A DNA stretch of 5,147 bases from Betaproteobacteria bacterium (GTDB lineage: Bacteria > Pseudomonadota > Gammaproteobacteria > Burkholderiales > Casimicrobiaceae). The position numbers were made by a program, and so were the translations under genes. Under the pieces are notes generated by a model. That model saw nothing but the letters and a program-made list of their open reading frames with translations, was not told where the DNA came from and did not search any database. Below, piece after piece: positions 1 through 4,826 of this stretch (its first letter is position 1; each line of letters opens with the position of its first letter). Location: positions 1 to 5,147 of the forward strand of contig VBCS01000359.1 of NCBI GenBank assembly GCA_005888955.1, in the 5' to 3' direction.

Positions 1-444
1 GGATCGCTCGGGGATTCGACAGCCACCGCGCGCCGCCTCGGCAGCACCGACCGCGTGCTCATCGCCTCGCCAGCGTACCTGCGCCGCGCCGGCCGCCCGA
101 AAGCTCCTGCCGATCTGAACTCGCATGCCATCATCGGGGGACCGATGGGTACAGACGGCTGGACATTCGAGAAGGACGGGCGCCGCGTATCGCTTCGTCT
201 TGAAGCCCGGGTTGTGGTTTCCGCGAATGAAGGCGCGGTAGCCGCCGCCGTCGCGGGTCTCGGCATCGCGACGACAAGCGTCATCGCTTCGCGTGAGCCG
301 CTCGCCAGCCGCTTACTCGTGCGTGTGCTACCCGATTGGCAGATGGGTTCAGTGAACGTGCACGCCGTGTTTCCCGCTGGACGCGCAGCCAAGGCCGCCG
401 CGCGTGCGTTGGCTGATCACATGACTGGGGTGTTTCGTGAGTAA
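1..444 (+). CDS. LysR-type transcriptional regulator, C-terminal part (5' end outside window)
   Basis: The frame is open from base 1 and ends at TAA 442-444, giving 147 residues. It begins in the effector-binding domain with GSLGDSTATARRLGSTDRVLIASPAYL, which matches the usual LTTR run 'G-L-DSSL-ARRL----RVL-ASPAYL' followed by a 'P--P-DL--H--I' segment. Later 'EGAVAAAVAGLGIATTSVIA' (about residues 79-98) is the typical hinge/subdomain II stretch of the family. The N-terminal winged helix-turn-helix and linker, roughly half of a normal 300-aa protein, lie upstream and are cut off by the window edge rather than by a mutation. As an LTTR it should be a cytoplasmic DNA-binding tetramer that responds to a small molecule. 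Neither the effector nor the target can be read here, because its promoter side is missing. It converges on the membrane-protein gene ending at 780, so it is not in that operon. Confidence 0.9.
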   Translation, partial: GSLGDSTATARRLGSTDRVLIASPAYLRRAGRPKAPADLNSHAIIGGPMGTDGWTFEKDGRRVSLRLEARVVVSANEGAVAAAVAGLGIATTSVIASREPLASRLLVRVLPDWQMGSVNVHAVFPAGRAAKAAARALADHMTGVFRE

Positions 445-779
445 TCGAGTGCGTTCGAATGCCGGCTCGTGTCCAGGCTGTCGCCGCGCAGCCTTAATGT
501 ACCGCAGCGCTAATCTTGGGCGAGACCCAACATCGTGGCACGTCCAGCGCTGTCCAAGGCGGCAGCGTTTGCATTCCCAAGTCACTGATGCACGAATCAT
601 CTATAGTGCGCGCGCAAGTTCGAGTCCCGAAATGGCTCGAGCGTCGAAGCGCTGAAGTGGCGCTAATTGCAGCGAGGGGAGTCAGGTCACACGCCCTCAT
701 CGAAGGCCCGAATTCCGAATCCTTGGCGCGTTTTCCATTGAGTTTCGCATACCGTTCCGGCCGAACGTCGCCCGCCGGT
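445..779. other. convergent intergenic region, no credible gene
   Basis: This stretch lies between the stop of the partial LysR gene (+) and the stop of the membrane-protein gene (-). Short open frames on both strands are Arg/Ser-rich, lack a ribosome site and resemble no family. Small structures are visible: an imperfect palindrome around TTCGAA at 451-462; a 5-bp hairpin TTGGG-CGAGA-CCCAA at 516-530, flanked by AGCGCT arms at 506-511 and 546-551; and a CCGGC/GCCGG pair at 757-761 and 774-778 just past the minus-strand stop. None has a T run, so none is a convincing intrinsic terminator. No promoter or repeat was recognised. Confidence 0.6.
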
Positions 780-1331
780 CTATGAGGCCCTCTGAATGGA
801 GGCGGCGTGCGGGCGGGGTGTGCGTCCGAGTGCGGGATCGAGTGCCTCGCCGCGCCGCGCATAGAGCTGCCAGATGAGCAGCACGCAGCTCACTACCACT
901 ATCGGGACGAAGTAAGTCAGGACCATCCAGGTAACGCCGCTCGCGGCGCCCATGAGGTGTTCGCGCACGCCGCCTTGAATGTTGGTGATCGTGTCGTAGA
1001 CGGTCTCCAGGGCCAGCAGCCAAGCGAGCGGGACGGCCAGACGCACGCGATATCGGAGCAGCGCGATCGCCGCAAACGCAATCACCGCGCCGGCGACGTC
1101 GCCGATCACGATCTCCATGGCGCCGCCATCCGAGATCGGAAAGCCGTCGCGCTGCGCGGAGAACACCTGCAGCGCCACATAGCGGAATACATGCACCCAG
1201 AGCAGCGCGATCAGCGCGTCGGCGCGGGTGCGGCTCTTGAGCCACGGGACCAGGTACCAACGCGCGGCGGTGGCAAGCACGATCAGGCTCAGGAGCTGAG
1301 CGGAGGCTTGGGCGGGCATCATGTAGGTCAT
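780..1331 (-). CDS. unrecognised polytopic membrane protein, second gene of the b561 operon
   Basis: The product is 183 residues and I do not recognise the family. The hydrophobicity pattern suggests about five membrane helices, near residues 10-31, 39-58, 72-92, 97-117 and 132-157. A polar, Arg-rich tail (about 159-183) is probably cytoplasmic. Charged or ionisable residues sit in or at the edge of helices: H47 and R50 in 'WVHVFRYVALQVF', D78 in 'EIVIGDVAGA', and E109 and D113 in 'LALETVYDTITN'. There is no signal peptide and no CXXCH haem site. The ATG at 1331 is preceded by GGAG with an 8-nt gap, which supports this start over the overlapping ATG at 1338 in another frame. It begins 25 nt after the cytochrome b561 stop on the same strand, so co-transcription is likely. 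A role as a partner or electron-transfer accessory of the cytochrome is inference only. Confidence 0.75.
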   Translation of the reverse strand: MTYMMPAQASAQLLSLIVLATAARWYLVPWLKSRTRADALIALLWVHVFRYVALQVFSAQRDGFPISDGGAMEIVIGDVAGAVIAFAAIALLRYRVRLAVPLAWLLALETVYDTITNIQGGVREHLMGAASGVTWMVLTYFVPIVVVSCVLLIWQLYARRGEALDPALGRTPRPHAASIQRAS

Positions 1332-1356
1332 GGGTCATACTCCAGGAAACGGACGG

Positions 1357-1923
1357 TCAAGGATGGACTGCGCTGGCGTTCGCCTTTACGACGCGGCGCC
1401 CGAAGAACATGCGCCGCAGCAGCCCGTCCCTGAGCACCAGGGCGTGGTAGAGCGCGGCGACGACATGGAGGGCGATCAGAGCCATCAGGAGACGCGAAAA
1501 CGCGTAGTGAACCGCGCGTATCGAGAAGACCCAGAGGTCGGGTGGCAATGAGCCGTGGCCGCCGAAGACGATGCCGAACAATCCGGCCTGCACGGCCAGG
1601 AAAAGCCCGCTGCCGGCCATCCCCAATACGGCGACGTAGAACATCCGATGCGAGGCCCAGGCGATGCGATCGAGGAACGGATCGCCGGCCGTGGCGGGAG
1701 CCGGATGCCGGGTCCGCGTCCTCACGAACAGGCGAACGAGCATGAGGATCAGGATGAGGACACCGCCGCTCATGTGACTGCGGAGCGCCTCGAGCTTCAT
1801 CGGGTCGGTGTTAGGGATCTTGGCCATCACCAGGGCCCCGAGCCCCAGCGCCGCGATGATGAGCAAGGCCAGCACCCAATGCATCGCCACGAGTAACGGG
1901 TGGTAACGCGAAACCTGATCCAT
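1357..1923 (-). CDS. cytochrome b561 (CybB-like di-haem membrane protein)
   Basis: This 188-aa protein matches the prokaryotic cytochrome b561 family (E. coli CybB is of similar size). It has four membrane helices, near residues 10-33, 51-67, 93-113 and 140-163. The four expected haem ligands are present: H15 in 'AMHW', H50 in 'LRSHMSGG', H139 in 'RAVHYAFS' and H153 in 'IALHVVAALYH'. By family knowledge they pair as helix 1/helix 4 and helix 2/helix 4 neighbours to hold two b haems that move electrons between quinol and an acceptor (oxygen or superoxide chemistry is reported for CybB). It is an inner-membrane protein. The ATG at 1923 is chosen because AAGGAG lies 6 nt upstream and the protein then opens with the family's usual 'MD--SRYHPLLVAMHW'. 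An in-frame ATG at 1974 would add 17 charged residues with no family support. It is the first gene of a likely two-gene operon, divergent from the LysR gene at 2081. Confidence 0.93.
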   Translation of the reverse strand: MDQVSRYHPLLVAMHWVLALLIIAALGLGALVMAKIPNTDPMKLEALRSHMSGGVLILILMLVRLFVRTRTRHPAPATAGDPFLDRIAWASHRMFYVAVLGMAGSGLFLAVQAGLFGIVFGGHGSLPPDLWVFSIRAVHYAFSRLLMALIALHVVAALYHALVLRDGLLRRMFFGRRVVKANASAVHP

Positions 1924-1929
1924 CTCGTT

Positions 1930-1935
1930 CTCCTT
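1930..1935 (-). promoter_or_regulatory. ribosome binding site AAGGAG of the cytochrome b561 gene
   Basis: The minus strand reads AAGGAG, then AACGAG, then ATG at 1923. The near-perfect Shine-Dalgarno match and 6-nt spacing fix the start of the cytochrome gene and argue against the upstream ATG at 1974. Confidence 0.8.
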
Positions 1936-2000
1936 CGAAAAGTGCCGGCCCGATCGGCGCGATGATCTCTGCAACCCTGTCGGCCCGGCGCGTGGCCCGC

Positions 2001-2029
2001 TTGACTCGATAGAATTAAGGCCTTATCAG
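2001..2029 (+). promoter_or_regulatory. candidate sigma-70 promoter of the LysR gene at 2081
   Basis: TTGACT (2001-2006, 5 of 6 consensus bases) and TATCAG (2024-2029, 4 of 6) are separated by 17 nt. This predicts a transcript start near 2036, so the leader would be about 45 nt and would nearly coincide with the repeat element 2032-2080. The spacer contains the 10-bp palindrome TAAGGCCTTA (2016-2025). A divergent promoter for the cytochrome operon must overlap here. The best eye match on the minus strand is TTGCCG (2040-2035), 17 nt, then TAATTC (2017-2012), but its -10 box is poor. Confidence 0.45.
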
Positions 2030-2031
2030 TA

Positions 2032-2080
2032 GTTCGGCAATCGGGCATGATCCGCATGGCCTATTCGGAGTATCCGACCA
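2032..2080 (+). repeat. 49-bp inverted repeat element, copy 1 (LysR leader)
   Basis: This element ends on the base before the ATG of the LysR gene. Its reverse-complement partner is at 3048-3096. Aligned without gaps, 42 of 49 bases match, with differences at 2037, 2039, 2043, 2055, 2071, 2072 and 2078. The longest identical blocks are GGCATGATCCG (2044-2054) and ATGGCCTATTCGGAG (2056-2070). Similarity stops at both ends, so the element is a discrete module and not part of a longer duplication. It contains the T-N11-A operator at 2065-2077. Confidence 0.85.
2065..2077 (+). promoter_or_regulatory. LTTR operator box (T-N11-A), TCGGA-GTA-TCCGA
   Basis: This is a perfect 5-bp inverted repeat with a 3-bp spacer that satisfies the LysR-family T-N11-A rule. 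It lies between the divergent cytochrome b561 operon and the LysR gene, ending 3 nt before the LysR start codon. If the cytochrome transcript starts near 2005 (a weak prediction), the box centre is near -66, the usual LTTR recognition position. For the LysR gene it would lie downstream of the predicted start, as expected for autorepression. The same palindrome is kept in the second copy at 3051-3063. Confidence 0.65.
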
Positions 2081-2974
2081 ATGCGAAAGCTGGGGCTTGC
2101 CGAGATGAACGCCTTCGTGGCGGTCGCCGAGCGCTCGAGCTTCGCCAAGGCGGCGCGTCAGCTCGGCCTCTCGCGCTCGACACTCAGCGAAACCATTCGC
2201 GCACTCGAGGAAAAGCTCGGCGTGCGGCTGCTCAACCGGACCACGCGCAGCGTCGCTCCGACCGAGGTGGGCGAGCGCCTCCTGGCGCAGTTGCGACCGG
2301 CACTCGAGAGCTTCGAGGCGGCGGTCGAATCGATCAATGTCTTCCGCGATAAGCCGGCGGGGCACCTGCGCCTCACGGTACCGCGCCCCGCCGCGAAGCA
2401 GGTGATAGAGCCGATCCTCGCGGAATTTCTCACGGCTCACCCGGCCATCACTCTGGAAATCGTCACCGACAGCGCGCTCATCGATATCGTGCGCGACCGC
2501 TTCGATGCCGGCATCCGGCCCGGCCATCGCGTCGAGCAGGATATGATCGCGGTGCGCATCGGCGAGGATGCGCGGCCGACGATCGTTGCGTCACCGGACT
2601 ATCTGGCCCAGCATGTTCGACCGAAAGTGCCCGGAGACCTTCGAGACCACAATTGCATACGGCAGCGCTTTGCGAGCGGGGTGATACACCGGTGGGATTT
2701 TGAAAAGCGCGGGAAGAGTCTGGAGGTGATCGTCACGGGATCCCTGATCAGCAGCGATGGCGATCTTGCCATCCGCGCCGCTCTCGACGGCCTGGGGATA
2801 GCCCGCGTGCCCGCTATCTATGTTGGACCGCACATAGCGAGCATGCGGCTCGTCCCGTTGCTGGAGGACTGGACGCCGCGCTCGGTCGGGTTTTTTCTCT
2901 ACTATCCCAGCCGGCGCCAAATGCCGGCGGCTCTGCAAGCGTTCATCAACGTGCTAAAAGCGCACGCGCGCTGA
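2081..2974 (+). CDS. LysR-type regulator (LysR-A), probable controller of the divergent cytochrome b561 operon
   Basis: This is a complete 297-aa LTTR. The N-terminal winged helix-turn-helix spans about residues 9-68, with recognition-helix region 'SFAKAARQLGLSRSTLSETIRALEEKLG' and the wing 'RLLNRTTRSVAPTEVG'. A linker helix leads to the effector-binding domain from about residue 93 (GHLRLTVPRPAAK). That domain carries 'FDAGIRPGHRVEQDMIAVRI', 'PTIVASPDYL', 'WDFEKRGK', 'AALDGLGIARVPA' and 'FFLYYPSRRQMPAALQAFI'. This pattern is typical of the large CrgA-like LTTR subgroup. ATG 2081 is used because 'MRKLGLAEMNAFVAVAE' fits the family's N-terminus. No good Shine-Dalgarno precedes it; the operator box occupies that place. 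An in-frame ATG at 2105 is also without a clear site and would shorten helix 1. The divergent arrangement and the T-N11-A box make the b561 operon and itself the likely targets. The effector is unknown. Confidence 0.93.
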   Translation: MRKLGLAEMNAFVAVAERSSFAKAARQLGLSRSTLSETIRALEEKLGVRLLNRTTRSVAPTEVGERLLAQLRPALESFEAAVESINVFRDKPAGHLRLTVPRPAAKQVIEPILAEFLTAHPAITLEIVTDSALIDIVRDRFDAGIRPGHRVEQDMIAVRIGEDARPTIVASPDYLAQHVRPKVPGDLRDHNCIRQRFASGVIHRWDFEKRGKSLEVIVTGSLISSDGDLAIRAALDGLGIARVPAIYVGPHIASMRLVPLLEDWTPRSVGFFLYYPSRRQMPAALQAFINVLKAHAR

Positions 2975-3004
2975 CGGCAAACCGTCGCCGCTCGCTGACC
3001 GTCC

Positions 3005-3029
3005 TCGGGATCGACATCGTTCCGATTTT
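3005..3029 (+). terminator. possible intrinsic terminator after LysR-A
   Basis: TCGGGAT (3005-3011) can pair with GTTCCGA (3019-3025), including two G-T pairs, around a 7-nt loop, and is followed by TTTT (3026-3029). The stem is short and partly wobble-paired, so this is a weak candidate. A separate small hairpin, GACGG-CAAA-CCGTC (2973-2986), overlaps the stop codon but lacks a T run. Confidence 0.3.
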
Positions 3030-3047
3030 CGTCCGGCCGTCCCTGTC

Positions 3048-3096
3048 TGCTCGGAATCTCCGAATAGGCCATACGGATCATGCCGGATCGTCGAAC
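3048..3096 (-). repeat. 49-bp inverted repeat element, copy 2 (convergent gap)
   Basis: This is the reverse complement of 2032-2080 with seven substitutions. It lies between the ends of two convergent LysR genes, not upstream of any gene I can support. Where copy 1 meets an ATG, this copy is followed by GAC. No promoter resembling 2001-2029 lies at the equivalent place. Directly abutting it at 3097 is the hairpin 3097-3116. Confidence 0.85.
3051..3063 (-). promoter_or_regulatory. second LTTR-type box (T-N11-A), TCGGA-GAT-TCCGA
   Basis: The perfect palindromic arms match those of the box at 2065-2077, while the three spacer bases differ (GTA there, GAT here). This is what would be expected if the arms are under selection. 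No gene start lies close by, so a role as a second binding site for LysR-A is inferred from the shared motif only. Confidence 0.45.
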
Positions 3097-3116
3097 AAAT
3101 GCGGCCACGGCATTTT
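3097..3116. terminator. possible bidirectional terminator between convergent LysR genes
   Basis: AAATGC (3097-3102) pairs perfectly with GCATTT (3110-3115) around a 7-nt loop, GGCCACG. A further T at 3116 extends the T run on the plus strand, and the minus strand reads GCATTTGTT after the hairpin. Its place between two convergent genes fits a shared terminator, although the stem is only 6 bp and half A-T. Confidence 0.4.
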
Positions 3117-3161
3117 CATTGGAAGCGAGCAGTGGCCCGCGTAAGGAACCATTTCAAGGAC

Positions 3162-4094
3162 TCACCGGCGCCCCATAAGTGGGCCTCCTTCGAAGAGCCC
3201 CCGTTGGGCTGCAATCCCGTCGCCCACCACGTTCAGAAAGGTGCGGATTCTCGCTGTCTCCCTCAGATCCTTGTGAGTGACGATCCAGAGCTCGCCCTCG
3301 AGCTCCGGCAGCGGCGGTGCCAGGCGCCGTACCTCTGCAACCGGGTCCGCCAGATAGCATGGCAGGAGTGCGATACCGAGACCCTCTCGTACAGCCATCA
3401 GATGATTGATGAGGCTGTTGCTTCGATAGACGATCTGCGTCGCCGCTACGTGCGCCTCGATCCAATCGCTCGCGACGATGCGCGCCGCGTGCCCCTCCCA
3501 GCCGATCACGGCCTGGCGCGTGAGCTCAAGCGGCGCTCCCTCGTTTCGCTGAAGGAGACGGCTGCCCTTGGCGCCATAGAAAGCCCACGCAATCCGTGCG
3601 AGGCGCCGGCCAAACAGACTCCCTTCCGACGGCCGGCGTGTTCGCAGTGCGACATCGGCTTCGCGGCGGGTGAGGTCAAGCACTCGGTTGTCAATCGCCA
3701 GCGTCAGCTGAATGCCCGGGTGGACCGCATGAAACTTTGCCAGCAACGGCGGCAGCACTGCGTACGACAGAGTCTCGGAGGCCGTGATCCGCACGCTTCC
3801 CATGAGCTGCTGATCGCGCCCGGCAATCTCTCGATCGAGTGCGTGCAGCTCGGTCTCGATCCTCTCCGCAGTCGCTGCGGCTCGCTGGCCTGCCGCCGTA
3901 AGTGCATAGCCATGGGTCGATCGGTCGAACAACCGCACGCGCAACCGCCGCTCGAGATCGTTCAGGCGTCTGAAAATCGTGGATGCGTCGACATCGAGGT
4001 GTTCTGCGGCGCGCGCGAGCGTGCGGGTGCGAGCAAGCGCCAGCACGAGGGGAAGATCCTGCGAATTCAGGGCGTGGACGCCCTTTGCGCGCAT
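3162..4094 (-). CDS. LysR-type regulator (LysR-B), probable controller of the divergent rhodanese gene
   Basis: This LTTR is 310 residues from ATG 4094. The DNA-binding domain spans about residues 11-70, with 'TLARAAEHLDVDASTIFRRLNDLERRLRVRLFDRSTHGYALTAAG'. The 'A-HL-VD-ST-FRR---LE' pattern belongs to the LTTR group with a 'VD-STV-RRI' recognition helix. The effector domain starts near 'GSVRITASETLSYAVLPPLLAKFHAVHPGIQL' and includes 'READVALRTRRP' and 'MAVREGLGIALLPCYLAD'. A GTG at 4133 would add 13 residues (MRKEISKFARDVC). I prefer ATG 4094 because it leaves the usual short lead into helix 1 and has a weak AAGAGA about 9 nt upstream, but the longer form cannot be excluded. Its start faces the rhodanese gene across 127 nt, the classic LTTR divergent layout. 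It converges with LysR-A but belongs to a different subgroup, so recent tandem duplication is unlikely. Confidence 0.92.
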   Translation of the reverse strand: MRAKGVHALNSQDLPLVLALARTRTLARAAEHLDVDASTIFRRLNDLERRLRVRLFDRSTHGYALTAAGQRAAATAERIETELHALDREIAGRDQQLMGSVRITASETLSYAVLPPLLAKFHAVHPGIQLTLAIDNRVLDLTRREADVALRTRRPSEGSLFGRRLARIAWAFYGAKGSRLLQRNEGAPLELTRQAVIGWEGHAARIVASDWIEAHVAATQIVYRSNSLINHLMAVREGLGIALLPCYLADPVAEVRRLAPPLPELEGELWIVTHKDLRETARIRTFLNVVGDGIAAQRGLFEGGPLMGRR

Positions 4095-4107
4095 GCAAAC
4101 GTCTCTT

Positions 4108-4117
4108 GCAAATTTGC
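4108..4117. promoter_or_regulatory. palindrome GCAAATTTGC, possible LysR-B operator
   Basis: This perfect 10-bp palindrome lies 13 nt upstream of ATG 4094, in the gap shared with the rhodanese gene. It does not meet the strict T-N11-A rule; the nearest fit is T4106-N11-T4118. A second inverted pair, TTTGC/GCAAA (4084-4088 and 4095-4099), straddles the start codon, and GCGTACGC (4187-4194) lies nearer the rhodanese gene. I found no convincing -35/-10 pair in this gap. Confidence 0.3.
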
Positions 4118-4221
4118 TGATTTCTTTGCGCACAGCATTGCCTATTGTCCTCCGCAGCGCAACCGATCACGCATCGAGTGTCGCCGGCGTACGCTTCACG
4201 AATTGTTGAGGAGCTGGGAAT

Positions 4222-4569
4222 ATGATCAAACAACTGTCGCTTCCCGAGTTGCAGGCCTTGCGCGCTGGGCGCCCCGACTTGATTCTGCTCGAGGCGCTGC
4301 CTGAGAAATACTTTCGCGACTGGCATCTGCCGGGAGCAATTCACTTGCCGCACGACCGGGTGAGCGAGCTTGCCGCGGCCCTGCTACCTGATAGGACGGC
4401 CGAAATCGTCGCTTACTGCGCGAGTGCGACGTGTCAGAACTCCCACATTGCCGCGCGGGAGCTAACCCGGCTGGGCTATCAGAATGTGGCGGTCTTTCCG
4501 GGAGGCAAGCAGGAATGGAGCGAGGCGGGACTCGCTGTCGAGCGCAGCGGCCCGGCGGCTGCCGCCTGA
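4222..4569 (+). CDS. single-domain rhodanese-like sulfurtransferase
   Basis: This 115-aa protein is one rhodanese domain with no signal peptide or membrane segment, so probably cytoplasmic. Visible family landmarks are 'DLILLEALPEKYFRDWHLPGAIHLPHD' (residues 19-45), 'EIVAYCASATCQNSHIAARELTRLGYQNVAVFPGGKQEW' (61-99) and the closing 'GL'. C66, after the beta strand, is the expected persulfide-forming cysteine. A second cysteine, C71, lies five residues on in the same loop. The usual 'DVR' after strand 1 is replaced by E24-A25-L26. Rhodaneses pass sulfane sulfur from donors such as thiosulfate or persulfides; the actual donor and acceptor here are unknown, and the changed loop makes classic thiosulfate:cyanide activity uncertain. 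ATG 4222 follows GAGGAG with an 8-nt gap. It is divergent from LysR-B and appears monocistronic, with a hairpin directly after the stop. Confidence 0.9.
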   Translation: MIKQLSLPELQALRAGRPDLILLEALPEKYFRDWHLPGAIHLPHDRVSELAAALLPDRTAEIVAYCASATCQNSHIAARELTRLGYQNVAVFPGGKQEWSEAGLAVERSGPAAAA

Positions 4570-4602
4570 GCGAGCGTCAACGTCAAGCGTTAGCGCGCTC
4601 GC
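4570..4602 (+). terminator. hairpin directly after the rhodanese stop codon
   Basis: GCGAGCG (4570-4576) and CGCTCGC (4596-4602) form a perfect 7-bp GC-rich stem. Inside it, AACG/CGTT (4579-4582 and 4588-4591) can form a second stem with a 5-nt loop. There is no T run after it, so it may be a processing or stability element, or a non-canonical terminator, rather than a standard intrinsic terminator. Confidence 0.35.
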
Positions 4603-4798
4603 GACCCGCTGGAGCAGTAGTCGTGCAATGAATGCGCACTGCACCGGTTCGAGGATGTACAGGTTATGACGCAACGTCGAAGTCTGGTTCAATCGCGTCA
4701 TCGGCGGTCGATCAACATTGTTTCCCTGCGTGGTGAATACGCTCGGTGCCGCAATCTTTGCGTTCCCTACCGTTGAAAATGCCGTGGGGCAGCATGCA

Positions 4799-4810
4799 GG
4801 ATCGAGATCC
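4799..4810. promoter_or_regulatory. palindrome GGATC-GA-GATCC upstream of the oxidoreductase gene
   Basis: A perfect 5-bp inverted repeat with a 2-nt spacer ends 5 nt before the AGAGGAG ribosome site of the gene at 4827. It could be an operator or chance. The rest of the gap 4603-4798 shows no promoter pair, gene or repeat that I can support. Confidence 0.2.
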
Positions 4811-4826
4811 AAGTGAGAGGAGCAGG

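Noticed and set aside
617..627. GTTCGAGTCCC, resembling a tRNA T-loop (possible tRNA fragment or integration site)
   Set aside because: The flanking bases cannot form the T-stem, and no acceptor or anticodon arm is present, so it is a chance match.
494..862. Open frames in the 445-779 gap on both strands as small genes
   Set aside because: They overlap each other, lack ribosome sites, have GC-rich random-like composition, and partly run into the membrane-protein gene.
807..1433. A 208-codon plus-strand frame over the membrane-protein gene
   Set aside because: It is in codon-aligned antisense register with the 780-1331 gene. The His/Arg/Glu-rich product has no recognisable domain, while the minus-strand gene has a ribosome site and membrane helices.
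1924..1974. An N-terminal extension of cytochrome b561 from the ATG at 1974
   Set aside because: The extra 17 residues are polar and basic and atypical for the family. The strong AAGGAG site serves ATG 1923.
2015..2527. A 170-codon minus-strand frame over the LysR-A N-terminus
   Set aside because: It is codon-aligned antisense to a clear LTTR DNA-binding domain. It is rich in Arg and Glu, with no family resemblance.
2032..3096. The inverted repeats as ends of an insertion sequence
   Set aside because: No transposase lies between them, only a normal LysR gene, and no target-site duplication is apparent outside the repeats. The repeats contain an LTTR operator, which explains them better.
3099..4304. 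A 401-codon open frame on the plus strand across LysR-B
   Set aside because: It is codon-aligned antisense to the LysR-B gene and stays open because that gene avoids TTA, CTA and TCA codons. The product is Arg/Cys-rich, matches no fold I know, and lacks a ribosome site.
4462..4812. A minus-strand frame upstream of the quinone reductase
   Set aside because: It overlaps the C-terminal coding part of the rhodanese, has no ribosome site, and has no recognisable domain.
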